A program made the translations under genes and the position numbers. DNA of 64,000 nucleotides from Chondrus crispus (lineage: Eukaryota; Rhodophyta; Florideophyceae; Gigartinales; Gigartinaceae), in the NCBI RefSeq assembly GCF_000350225.1, contig NW_005179343.1, positions 344,173 through 408,172 of the forward strand, in the 5' to 3' direction. Shown one piece after another: positions 9,753-21,300 of the stretch. The first letter of the stretch is position 1. Each line of letters starts with the position of its first letter. A model generated the notes under the pieces. It searched no databases. It was not told where the DNA came from and worked only from the letters and a program-made list of their open reading frames with translations.

Positions 9753-11121
9753 ATGGCATCATTTGTCGTACCTCTGAGTGTTGACAAGGCCTCCGCTGCT
9801 ATCGATTTTACAGTAACATTGCTTGGCGTAGTGCTCTCAGTGATTGTTGTTGCTATTATACTTCGGGCAAAACAAGCCAAGCTGGCACGAACCGGGTGCG
9901 TACAGATCACGCCGCAAGTGGCCTGCCCCAAAAGTGAAGTGAACGACTTCACTTCTGGGGCAGGCCACTTCTTTGTGATAGCGGCATGTCGATATGTCTC
10001 TGTGAGGGGGGTTGCCTGTGGTACGCTGGCCGTTATTCTAAGCTTGCTCAGCAGTACTGCTCTGCTCGGGACGGAAGCGTCTCGTTGCGTAACGTCAGGT
10101 CGAGGATATGCTGGCTTGACGAAAAGTCAGAGGACTACATGTTACAAAGCACGACCAGTCCCTGGGAGCTTAGACATGCTTGCTGTGGCGGGAGCCCGTC
10201 TGCGAGAGCTAGTAGTAAGCGAAACGGAAGTCGATGTGTGGAGCCACCCGCTGAACTACGATTTTAACAAGGATGAGATCACCCAGTTTTCTGAGCTGGA
10301 TATTAAGATGAGAGGGGTAGTAACAAACGTGAATGCCTGCGAATCTAACATAACCGTAATTCGAAATCCTGGGATCAGCAATGAAGTTGGGGTGAGCAAC
10401 ACCGCCATTTCTGATGCTGAGAGCGAGCCTAAGGAAGGAGCGGCAAACCCGGCAGTAAAGCCTGAGTTCAGTGAGTTGGGTTTTACTTATGGAAAAGAGA
10501 GGGACATAGCCATCGGCATGTATGGCAAGGAAGTGACACGCAATAACGTTACAACCGTGTATCTCGTTTACGGAAGAGTGCGTGAGGGTGAGGAGAGTGG
10601 AGTTGCTAACTGCATGAATCTAACGTTCTCAACTGCGGGATTGCAAGTAATACCATTCGTGAGGTATGCAATGGCATTGGGGGACGAAGAAGTTGACCCT
10701 AAGAGACTGGCAGAAGTGGCGTGGATGGCAGCTTCACTGTCGCAAATGGGTATCAGACAAGAAGCATGCGATAGGCAAGTATACACGATCAAGAAATGCA
10801 CTCGGATCTCTAGTAACACGAGCATAACTATAGGGGCACTTGGAGGAGCCATTGTATTGGGTTTGTTTAGTGTATGTAGGTATGCTTCGGAGTTTACGAC
10901 GTAGCGGGCTCAATCGTGTGATCATGCCTTTTGAAATGTTAGCTTCCGCGGCAGCCGTGATGGACGGAGATGGGAGGTGTGTGACACGCGAAGCCAAGGG
11001 TGTGTACGCCATGCTCAAGCTTGTATCCGGCGAAGGGCGGCTGACGTGGAGCAGGACGCGAGGTGAGGGAACACCCGAATCAACGTTTGGAAAAATTGGG
11101 GCTTGGGATTCGGCGGCGTAA
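9753..11121 (+). pseudogene. B-family membrane protein, copy 2, one frameshift in the last membrane segment
   Basis: Open from ATG 9753 through the ectodomain to near 10860. There GGCTTG of the other copies is GGGTTTG, a net one-base gain inside the third membrane segment (GALGGAIVL...), so the frame ends at 10904. The remaining tail stays readable to 11121 in the next frame. A 27 bp in-frame insertion (9915-9941) adds nine residues between the first two membrane segments and is an inverted copy of the sequence just after it. Otherwise this copy matches the family: Cys residues, NIT/NLT/NVT glycosylation sites and a C-terminal GKIGAWDSAA. If the single base is an assembly error, this would be an intact gene. 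Confidence 0.6.
9915..9970. repeat. Inverted duplication (25 bp arms, 5 nt loop) inside B copy 2
   Basis: 9916-9940 is the reverse complement of 9946-9970 at 24 of 25 positions. The left arm is missing from copies 1, 3 and 4, so it arose by copying the right arm backwards. The reading frame is kept. Confidence 0.9.
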
Positions 11122-11875
11122 GAGCAAGAGCGATGACATATGACAGAAGACGAGACGGATACTACGAGGACGAGGACGGGTTGGGCTCGTTGAATGTGTA
11201 TAGTAGGTGACAAGTGGCCTTCTTCAGTACGAGGTGAATTGGTCGAAGTATGGTTGAAGCAACCAAAAGGAAGGACTTGATGAACGGCATTTGGCGAAAG
11301 CAACAACATTTTGGATAACCTCATGAGTAGTTTGATCACATTGATCATATAGAAAAAGGGGAATTCAATGAAGATTATGGTTTGAATAGGGTTCGAATCT
11401 GCATGATTACTACGGAAGGTATTCGAGAGAGACGGATAGGGTATCAAGCATGCATGAGTGTGCTTTTCGGTAAACTTTGTCTAAGAATGATCAGGAAGGA
11501 TGGAGACGGCAGATGTCATTGGAGTGATGGTCTGCTGTAAGGCCGACCCAGTTCCGGTGGCGGGGGTACATTTCCCATTGTTGTCGAGCGGATAGTAGTC
11601 AAGAATCATCTGCCCAGAGTCCATCAACAGATCAAAGCACCACAAGATCTGTCACATATGCCGCCGAAGCAACCGCGAAAGATAGACAAGAAGACGAAAC
11701 ACATCGCCCTTTCGACTGAGAACCATTCTGTCCTTGTGGTGAGCTACTGTACTATATTGGCTTCAGCGAGTATTCGCGCATGTGCACGTGATCCGTCGAG
11801 CGGCACAACGATGTACTGTACCAGGCTTGCGTTTGTTGCGGGCAGGTACCTTGCTGGAGGTCAAGGGAGGTCAAA

Positions 11876-11924
11876 ACGGGGGCATGTTAAGACACACCCT
11901 GAGGGTGTGTCTTAACATGCCCCG
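11876..11924. repeat. Perfect 21 bp hairpin with 3 nt loop (copy in B2)
   Basis: Arms 11879-11899 and 11903-11923 around TGA; pairing resumes outside a 2-base bulge. Repeated at 16335-16379 after B3. It sits between the B unit and the next A block; whether it is an element end, a terminator-like structure or a foldback insertion is open. Confidence 0.9.
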
Positions 11925-12070
11925 TTTTTCTGCAGTTTGCTTTGCTTTGCCCAGAGAGGTGTTTTGGCGTGCTATGAGTGGCTCCTACATTTCAATTTTT
12001 GAGTTTAAGAAAAGCCAGGGCTTAAGAAGCCATACGGTATTTCTTAATCGACGCGGTGGGGTTGCTCTAC
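11925..12070. other. Spacer between hairpin and A2, ending in an A-type tip
   Basis: About 145 bp without a gene. Its last bases (12047-12066) read CGACGCGGTGGGGTTGCT, the outward end of an A block, so with the start of A2 they form a hairpin over 12047-12089. The corresponding stretch in the third unit is an assembly gap. Confidence 0.6.
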
Positions 12071-13008
12071 AGCAACCCCACCGGCGTCGATTCTATTGCC
12101 GGATAGAAATGAAACGTGTACGCTGACTATTCGCCGGTTGCACGAATAGATTTTTGTGGCGAATCGTCAATCTATTCGTGTGGATTCTATTCGCCTCAAC
12201 CCCAACGCATATTTGCAACTCTATCGCTGAATGCTCGTGCGGACAGCGGCGAGACACCACACATCGTCTGCGAAGAGGCGATCGTTCATCGAGACGCCCA
12301 CCCCTCGCTGTGAATCCCGCACGGCTGCATGTCTGTCTTCCGCAGCCTGTGCCCTCTGTCCCTGTTCGCCGCGCGCCCTCCCTCCGGTACTGTCCAACTG
12401 TGGGCTCCCACACGGCATCATCGCCAATGAACCCGATAGAAGCCCTCAGAACCGTCCTTCAGTACACAGACGACAGCCATGGGGATGATGAAATCATTGT
12501 CGCGAGCATGCACGGGTCACGCGTCGCCGAAGTGCATGCTGCAGCGACGAAGCAGCGCGGAGGTTCTCGGTTGGGACGGCATGATCGAGTTCGCGCGCTT
12601 CGCTATTCGTAGTATACTGTGACAGGTGGTTGTTGATGATGTGCCTCTCCCACGCTACTTGAGGACATGAAAGGCTGATTTATGAGTATCGTAGCCGCGT
12701 GCCATGGTGTTGGCGCACTATTGCATGCCTGAATGAAGCGCGCGACACGCCTGCCGAGGAGTTTCGGCTCGCCTTCTCGCAAGTAGGAGGCACATTTGGC
12801 TGGAATTCGGCTGACACGCTTGGCACGTGTCATTCTATCGGGGAATCTATTCATCGGATAGAACGTTTTTGGAATCTATCGGCGCTCGGATAGATTCCGA
12901 AATGGTTCTACTGTATTCGATTTCGGAAAGCGATAGAATTGCGCGGTGGGGTTGAAAATCGTGAGCAGAAGTTCTATTGATCAAATAGATGTGCGCGGTG
13001 GGGTTGCT
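12071..13008. repeat. A repeat, copy 2 (complete, 938 bp)
   Basis: Complete and uninterrupted. Opens AGCAACCCCACCG and closes CGGTGGGGTTGCT, a 13 bp perfect terminal inverted repeat. Motifs of the TCTATTC/GATAGAA type crowd the outer 120-170 bp on both sides, and a second copy of GGTGGGGTTG lies about 55 bp inside the right end. Nearly identical to copies 1 and 3. No transposase, so a non-autonomous element or a repeat that travels with the B unit. Confidence 0.65.
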
Positions 13009-13518
13009 CTTAGAGCATCTCTACCGCGAGTCTATTCTCTTAAGTCCAATATCCAGGTCTTCCGACACCACTGCATACAGTACACCGAGGCCTTACCGTA
13101 CCACATGACTGTCCAGAGTCGCTCCACTGCCGGTGCTACACGGACAGAGGAGGCAAATCTGAAAAATAAACCAGTACTGTAGCTGCTTCTCGGCACAGAC
13201 ATTCTGCACTGGCCGGAGAGGGAATCGTTTACGGCAAATGCCATCAACTGATGGCGTGAGCGAGCAAGCCAGACCTTTTTCTAACTCTGAAAGAGCGGTA
13301 CTACTTTGTCACTTGGTCAGCGCCCCCTCTTAAAAAGCTGCGCTCCTGTCTTCTGTCTCATCCCCGCCTTTGCTTTCTTGCTGCACAACCCTATCAACCG
13401 TCCTCACTATTGAGTCATTGCCGCAGCTGGCCGCCTCCACTTCAGGGTCCGCGCTCGTTTTGCAATTGTCCTTCTGTATCGCCGACACTCACCGACTCCC
13501 CCAAGAAACAGCAGCCCC

Positions 13519-13914
13519 ACTTGGCAGTGGTGGGATGGGAAGCAGGTGATTCTTTTGTCATTTGCCCTTACTGTGCAGTTGTCAGTATACTGAACAACAG
13601 GCACGCTTCTTTATAGAGAATAAGAAGCCTGCCGAGAACACATAACCACACATAACCACCCACTAGTGTCCAGCTATCGGTGGGTGGGGAGATACTACGG
13701 AATACGCCAACAATAGATCACGGTAGTGACCCTAATACGCGGAGATACACGCTAGAGCGCGCAAATGCGTGCGTAGATAAACCCTTAAAATCTCAATATG
13801 AAAAAACATACAGTAGTACGTTAAGCGTAGTAATCACGGGAGACGAATTCAGACCTGTGCAACCAAACTGTATGCCCGACGGATCATCCTGACAAGAACA
13901 CATCATATTCAAGT
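13519..13914. mobile_element. 396 bp insertion in the leader of B copy 3
   Basis: Flanked by a 5 bp duplication GCCCC (13514-13518, 13915-13919) and absent from the other copies. Ends ACTTG...CAAGT give a 5 bp inverted repeat. It lies before the ATG, so it would alter the leader, not the protein. No reading frame of note; class unknown. Confidence 0.6.
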
Positions 13915-13928
13915 GCCCCGCAGACTAT

Positions 13929-15581
13929 ATGGCATCATTTGTCGTACCTCTGAGTGTTGACAAGGCCTCCGCTGCTATCGATTTTACAGTAACATTGCTT
14001 GGCGTAGTGCTCTCAGTGATTGTTGTTGCTATTATACTTCGGGCAAAACGAGCCAAGCTGGCACGAACCGGGTGCGTACAGATCACGCCGAACGACTTCA
14101 CTTCTGGGGCAGGCCACTTCTTTGTGATAGGGGCATATCGATATGTCTCTGTGAGGGGGGTTGCCTGTGGTACGCTGGCCGTTATTCTAAGCTTGCTCAG
14201 CAGTACTGCTCTGCTCGGGACGGAAGCGTCTCGTTGCGTAACGTCAGGTCGAGGATATGTATTGCACGTTGTAGTAAAATGCAGAGATGAGATGGCTCTC
14301 TTTGATGTTTATCGTCAGGAGAGTCTTAAGTAGGGAAAGAAAGACATGGCAATACGGAAAACTATAGTAGATGCGGTCTGAGTGGGCTGTCTTACGAGGC
14401 GGTGCACTGTAGAGTGCCTAAGAGCTGCCGCGTAAGTTTTGAGGAGTTCGGAAGCAGAACGCTTCCAGACGCACATGTAATTTTTGCATGCCGCACTCAT
14501 GCTTGAGTTGACATGAAATGCTCTAACAGTACAATAGCCCTCCACGTAACACAGCGTGGCGCAATAATATGCTGGCTTGACGAAAAGTCAGAGGACTACA
14601 TGTTACAAAGCACGACCAGTCCCTGGGAGCTTAGACATGCTTGCTGTGGCGGGAGCCCGTCTGCGAGAGCTAGTAGTAAGCGAAACGGAAGTCGATGTGT
14701 GGAGCCACCCGCTGAACTACGATTTTAACAAGGATGAGATCACCCAGTTTTCTGAGCTGGATATTAAGATGAGAGGGGTAGTAACAAACGTGAATGCCTG
14801 CGAATCTAACATAACCGTAATTCGAAATCCTGGGATCAGCAATAAAGTTGGGGTGAGCAACACCACCATTCTTGAAGCTAAGAGCGAGCCTCAAGAAGGA
14901 GCAGCAAACCCGGCAGAAGATGTTGATTTCAGTGAGTTGGGTTTTACTTATGGAAAAGAGAGGGACATAGCCATCGGCATGTATGGCAAGGAAGTGACAC
15001 GCAATAACGTTACAACCGTGTATCTCGTTTACGGAAGAGTGCGTGAGGGTGAGGAGAGTGGAGTTGCTAACTGCACGGAACTAACGTTCTCAACTGCGGG
15101 ATTGCAAGTAATACCATTCGTGAGGTATGCAATGGCATTGGGGGACGAAGAAGTTGACCCTAAGAGACTGGCAGAAGTGGCGTGGATGGCAGCTTCACTG
15201 TCGCAAATGGGTCTCAGACAAGAAGCATGCGATAGGCAAGTATACACGATCAAGAAATGCACTCGGATCTCTAGTAACACGAGCATAACTATAGGGGCAC
15301 TTGGAGGAGCCATTGTATTGGCTTGTTTAGTGTATGTAGGTATGCTTTGGAGTTTACGACGTAGCGGGCTCAATCGTGTGATCACGCCTTTTGAAATGTT
15401 AGCTTCCGCGGCAGCCGTGATGGACGGAGATGGGAGGTATGTGACACGCGAAGCCAAGGGTGTGTACGCCATGCTCAAGCTTGTATCCGGCGAAGGGCGG
15501 CTGACGTGGAGCAGGACGCGAGGTGAGGGAACACCCGAATCAACGTTTGGAAAAATTGGGGCTTGGGATTCGGCGGCGTAA
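13929..15581 (+). pseudogene. B-family membrane protein, copy 3, split by an insertion
   Basis: ATG at 13929 (MASFVVPLS). The first two membrane segments are intact. A 308 bp insertion then splits the frame after the GRGY codons; the rest, from AGLTKSQ to the terminal GKIGAWDSAA, is open to 15581. The ectodomain has NIT, NVT and NTS glycosylation sites and the family Cys residues. Its variable patch (14831-14930) differs from copies 1 and 2 and shares a second half with copy 4. No intact protein is expected unless the insertion is removed from the RNA, for which I see no good splice sites. Confidence 0.6.
14259..14566. mobile_element. 308 bp insertion in the coding part of B copy 3 (MITE-like)
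   Basis: Flanked by up to 4 bp of duplicated target (ATAT, 14255-14258 and 14567-14570). Ends GTATTGCAC...GCGCAATA give a short imperfect inverted repeat. Too small to encode a transposase. Class uncertain. Confidence 0.55.
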
Positions 15582-16334
15582 GAGCAAGAGCGATGACATA
15601 TGACAGAAGACGAGACGGATACTACGAGGACGAGGACGGGTTGGGCTCGTTGAATGTGTATAGTAGGTGACAAGTGGCCTTCTTCAGTACGAGGTGAATT
15701 GGTCGAATTATGGTTGAAGCAACCAAAAGGAAGGACTTGATGAACGGCATTTGCCGAAAGCAACAACATTTTGGATAACGTCATGAGTAGTTTGATCACA
15801 TTGATCATATAGAAAAAGGGGAATTCAGTGAAGATTATGGTTTGAATAGGGTTCGAATCTGCATGATTAGGACCGAAGGATATTCGAGAGAGACGGATAG
15901 GGTATCAAGCATGCATGAGTGTGATTTTCGGTAAACTTTGTCTAAGAATGATCAGGAAGGATGGAGACGGCAGATGTCATTGGAGTGATGGTCTGCTGTA
16001 AGGCCGACCCAGTTCCGGTGGCGGGGGTACATTTCCCATTGTTGTCGAGCGGATAGTAGTCAAGAATCATCTGCCCAGAGTCCATCAACAGATCAAAGCA
16101 CCACAAGATCTGCCACATATGCCGCCGAAGCAACCGCGAAAGATAGACAAGAAGACGAAACACATCGCCCTTTCGACTGAGAACCATTCTATCCTTGTGG
16201 CGAGCTACAATATTGGCTTCAGCTAGTATTCGCGCATGTGCACGTGATCCGTCGGGCGGCACAACGATGTACTGTACCAGGCTTGCGTTTGTTGCGGGCA
16301 GGTACCTTGCTGGAGGTCAAGGGAGGTCAAAACG

Positions 16335-16379
16335 GGGGCATGTTAAGACACACCCTGAGGGTGTGTCTTAACATGCCCC
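16335..16379. repeat. Perfect 21 bp hairpin with 3 nt loop (copy in B3)
   Basis: Arms 16335-16355 and 16359-16379 around TGA, matching the hairpin after B2. Confidence 0.9.
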
Positions 16380-16442
16380 GGTTTTCTGCAGTTTGCTTTG
16401 CTTTGCCGAGACAGGCGTTTTGGCGTCCTATGAGTGGTTCCT

Positions 16443-16531
16443 NNNNNNNNNNNNNNNNNNNNNNNNNNNNNNNNNNNNNNNNNNNNNNNNNNNNNNNNNN
16501 NNNNNNNNNNNNNNNNNNNNNNNNNNNNNNN
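16443..16531. other. Assembly gap (89 N)
   Basis: Unresolved bases. By comparison with the preceding unit (11987-12085) the missing part is the inverted A-tip hairpin and the first bases of A copy 3. Confidence 0.98.
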
Positions 16532-16780
16532 GTCGATTCTATTGCCGGATAGAAATGAAACGTGTACGCTGACTATTCGCCGGTTGCACGAATAGATTTT
16601 TGTGGCGAATCGTCCATCTATTCGTATGGATTCTATTCGCGTCAACCCCAACGCATATTTGCAACTCTATCGCTGAATGCTCGTGCGGACAGCGGCGAGA
16701 CATCACACATCGTCTGCGAAGAGGCGATCGTTCATCGAGACGCCCACCCCTCGCTGTGAATCCCGCACGGCTGCATGTCT

Positions 16781-17223
16781 TGTAGTAAATTGGGAGGGAC
16801 AGAAGGGTAAACTCTTGTTATAATCAACAAGCTTTAGTTGAACGTGTTCTCTCTCTTGTCTCTCATTTTCTCATTATCCTTTTCTTCCCCTCTTTATGTC
16901 TACTTCTAAATGTCGATGGCTTATATAGACTTTTTGTCAATACTCTACAGCATGGCAAACTATTCCTCAGTTTCTCCTTAGACCTTTCCAGACGTCCCCA
17001 ACGTTGTATGTATTGTCGTTATGGAACTCGCGATTGAAGGGAGGCGTGCTTGGCGGTCTAGACTGTTCCAGGGTATTACATCTAGAGTTCTAAAGGTATG
17101 CCCTCTTTCCTTATCTGCCCAATCTCCGCATTTGCCATCGTGGCATTTGTCACAGGTATTAATTTTTGGGAATATTTCCTAGACTTTTCCAGTCACTGCT
17201 GGATTCGGATGACACATCCAACA
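16781..17223. mobile_element. Solo LTR, 443 bp
   Basis: TGTAGTAAATTGGG...CATCCAACA with a 5 bp target duplication TGTCT (16776-16780, 17224-17228). The uninterrupted sequence exists in A copies 1 and 2. It contains a TATATAG box near 16925. No internal element part remains, as after recombination between two LTRs. Superfamily not assignable from the LTR alone. Confidence 0.88.
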
Positions 17224-18338
17224 TGTCTGTCTTCCGCAGCCTGTGCCCTCTGTCCCTGTTCGCCGCGCTCCCTCCCTCCGGTACTGTCCAACTACGCGCT
17301 CCCACACGGCATCATCGCCAATGAACCCGATAGAAGCCCTCAGAACCGTCCTTCAGTACACAGACGACAGCCATGGGGATGATGAAATCATTGTCGCGAG
17401 CATGCACGGGTCACGCGTCGCCGAAGTGCATGCTGCAGCGACGAAGCAGCGCGGAGGTTCTCGGTTGGGACGGCATGATCGAGTTCGCGCGCTTCGCTAT
17501 TCGTAGTATACTGTGACAGGTGGTTGTTGATGATGTGCCTCTCCCACGCTAATTGAGGACATGAAAGGCTGATTTATGAGTATCGTAGCCGCGTGCCATG
17601 GTGTTGGCGCACTATTGCATGCCTGAATGAAGCGCGCGACACGCCTGCCGAGGAGTTTCGGCTCGCCTTCTCGCAAGTAGGAGGCACATTTGGCTGGAAT
17701 TCGGCTGACACGCTTGGCACGTGTCATTCTATCGGGGAATCTATTCATCGGATAGAACGTTTTTGGAATCTATCGGCGCTCAAATAGATTCCGAAATGGT
17801 TCTACTGTATTCGATTTCGGAAAGCGATAGAATTGCGCGGTGGGGTTGAAATCGTGAGCAGAAGTTCTATTGATCAAATATGATAAAACTCACGGAAGAT
17901 TTCGTCGTGGTTTACTCGTTTTTGTGTTCTGTAGTTTTCATGCTGTCGTTGCTCGGACCTTTGTGCTTAAGTTCACAGGTTTTTCTCGTTTTTCTCGCAG
18001 CCCTACATTACGTGCTATGTGACAAGAGTACCCGTAATTGGTCTAATACCTGCCGTATTACAGTAACACCATCCGTATGGCTACGAGGCGACTAACCCGC
18101 TATCGGGTGCAGCACATGTTAGTTCTCTGGGGATCCGCCGTGGACGCAAATGCTCGCGCGTGCGTGGACCACCGAATTTCGAGGACCTTGATTTCGAGTC
18201 CGTATTCAATGGTTCTATTTTTGGGTCCGATTTCAGAACCCACAAATTGCCCATCGGTCCACTACAGTACCAACCCTGTGGCGGATCAAGGTTGACACTG
18301 GTGCCGAATTCAACACTCCCCCTCAACCTTGCATCCCA

Positions 18339-21300
18339 CTATTGCTGTGATGTGTAACTATGACTCATACCTAACTTGTGGACCATTTCCGTGTGGGTAG
18401 CGACGCACAATATCTTGGTAAAGATGTCAGCGGCATTTTCGGATGTCTGGATGTAGTTGAAGACGATGGTGCCATCTTTGACCTTCTCCTTCGAGAAGAA
18501 GTACTTGACGGCGATATGCTTGGACCTTTCGTTCACAACGTCATTGTAAGCGAGGTTCATGGCTCCCTCGTTGTCCCCAAACACTACTGTAGCTGGCAAC
18601 GTAGTGTTGGACGGAAAGCATTCCCTGAACAACCGACGGAGCCACACTGCTTCGTGCGCTGCGTACGACATAGCTACAAACTCTGCTTCCAGGGTCTACT
18701 GGGCGGTAGCCTCCTGCTTTTTACTTCTCCAGCTGATGGATCCGCCAGCAAACTTGAATGCCAATCCACTAACGCTGCGCCGTGTCTCCTTGTCAGCAGC
18801 AAAATCTGAGTCGGTGTACCCGTGTAGCCCGGCTTTGTTGTTCAGGCTGAACCGGATGCCGAGGGTTTTTGTCCCCGAAAGATAGCGCAAGACGCGCTTT
18901 GCTGCTTCCCAGTGTTGAGAAGAAGGTCTCTCCAGGAACCTTGAGAGAAGACTTGTAGAGAACGCGATGTCGGGACGTGCGGTGTTCGCCAAGTACAGTA
19001 GCGAGCCAACAAATTGGCGATAAGGCTTTTGGTCCATGCCCTCGCTGTAAGAATTCTGTTTGCGTTGTGCTGTATTCAGCACTGTACCGGGAGCAAGGGG
19101 GTTAGATACACTCCTGCAAGTCGTCATGTTGAAAGTTTCAAGCATTTGTGTAATCATAGCTGCACTGTGGATATGGGTCTCCCCCTTTTCGATGTATCGG
19201 TCAATGACGATACCGAGAAACTTAATGACTTTCTTTTCTATGCGAATTGCGAAGCGGTTGCCAATAATCTCAGCTACCTCTCTCAAAACTTTCATGCTCC
19301 GTCCGGCGAGTAGCATATAGTCAACGTAGACGAGGATGAACACTTTGTCTCCTTTGCGCACCAGCTGGTACAGGCTCTTGTCTGCATCCGACTGAACACA
19401 TCCAATTGACTTCAAAAAGGTATCACAAAGCATGTGCCATGCTCTCGAGGCTTGCTTCAAACCATAGATGGCTCGAAAAAGACGGTAGACAAAATCTGGA
19501 TGATCTGGGTTACAGTAGCCAACAGGTTGTTCCATATAGATCTCCTCCTTCAGTTCTCCGTTCAAGAAAGCCGCCTTGACATCCAACTGCAGCAGCTCGA
19601 GCTGCTCTTGGGTTGCCATTGCGAGGACGAATCGTACCGTACTGTACTTCGCAACTGGGGAGAACACTTCATCGTAATCGATCCCATAGCGCTGCGTGAA
19701 TCCTTTCGCGACTAGTCGAGCGCGCTGCCGAGTAACACGTTGCTGAGCATCAGTCTTATTGAGGTAAACCCACTTAGACCTTACTGCTTTCTTCCCAGGG
19801 GGTAGCGGTACAAGTTTCCATGTGTTCTTATTTAGCTGCGAGATTTCCTCATCCATTGCTGCTTTCCATTTATCACTTTCGGAGCAATCCACCGCCTGCT
19901 TGTATGTAAGCGGGACATGGGGATCTTCATTGCCCATGTGATCTACGAGAGCAAGAACCATGGCGGAGTCTTCCGGCGAGTACTTGCGTGGGGTTCGTAC
20001 TGTACGGCTGGAGCGGCGCAAAGTTGGAACGTACGTCAGGTCCATTGTGGACTCATGCAGTACTGTATCGGTAGTCGTAGGTGTTGGTACTGGGTTTGAT
20101 ACAGGTGGTATAAGCTGTGGTTTGTCCGAGTCAAGCATCTCCTCAATGTCACAATGTTGCTCGGCAGGACCTACGTCCGCAGCTGGGGGTACAGTAGATT
20201 TGGTTTCATCGAATTGCACATCTCTGGAGATAACTACTGCATGTAGTTGCGGTAGAAATATGCAGTACCCATTTCCACATCCAACGCCGACACAGTATCC
20301 ACTGTCTGCTCGAGGTTCAAACTTTCCTCGTCGCTTTGCCTTGGGGATGTGGGCATATGCCTTGCTTCCAAACTTCCGAATGTGTGCAAGGTGACGCTTC
20401 TGGCCAGTGACACACTCGAAGGGTGTCATGTCCTTGCAGTGCCCGGCAGATGTGAACATGCGATTTCGAAGGTAGTTTGAGAAGTTTACGGCTTCTGCCC
20501 ACATCCGATTTTTGTGAGGAAGGTCTTCTGCAGCCACCATCATTGTGCCAGACATGTCGAGAAGGGTCTTGTTTAGTCGCTCGGCTCTGCTGTTAGACTC
20601 CGGCGAGTACGGGGCAGTGAATTCCTGCGTAATGCCTCGATTGGACAACCATTGCTTTAGGTTTCTAGACATGAATTCGGTTCCGTTATCAGACCGTACC
20701 CTCCTAACCAATGACGTGCGGCAGCCAGTTTTCAGCTTCTCCAGTTCCATTATAATTGACTTCAGTGCTGCTCCTGCTTCTGTCTTAGATTTGAGAAATC
20801 TTATTAGCGAGAACGCAGATGCGTCGTCGTAGAGGGGCATAAAGTAGCGGCACCCGCCAAGCGAAGCAGTCCTGAAGGGACCTACCAGGTCCGCGTGCAC
20901 GAGATCGAGCGGCTTTGTGGTCTTGCAGGACTCTTCACGCAATGGTCGAGGGGCTCTGGTCGACTTTGAAACTCTACAGGACTCACAGCTCAACAAGTCC
21001 TTCACGTCCTGTAGCTGAACGCCACGTACGAGGGAAAGGGACTTCTTCATTGTCGACTCACTGGCATGACCGAGTCTTTCGTGCCACTGCTCTTGTGGGA
21101 CTGCCAACACAGCGTCGGAGGACTTTGCAGTCGGTTTCAGTACCGCTTCATACAGTCCAGCAGAAGTGCTTTCAATTCCATGCAGATACTCCACTTTCCC
21201 GTCCCTCGTAGTCACTTGACACATACCATCTCCATTGCTGTCGGAGTCAAACGTGGTCTTCAGCCTAGCCTTCCTCATCTTGCTAACAGAGATGAGGTTA

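Larger units (their letters stand above)
9275..11877 (+). repeat. B duplication unit, copy 2
   Basis: Second B unit, the only one not preceded by an A block. Free of large insertions and therefore the best template for the family. Its 3' flank runs into a perfect hairpin at 11879. Confidence 0.9.
13009..16330 (+). repeat. B duplication unit, copy 3
   Basis: Third unit, directly after A2. It carries two insertions (13519-13914 and 14259-14566) that the other copies lack. Confidence 0.9.

Noticed and set aside
15942-16262. Minus-strand frame ending B3 (about 106 codons)
   Set aside because: The other B copies have a stop early in this frame, so it is not a conserved coding sequence.
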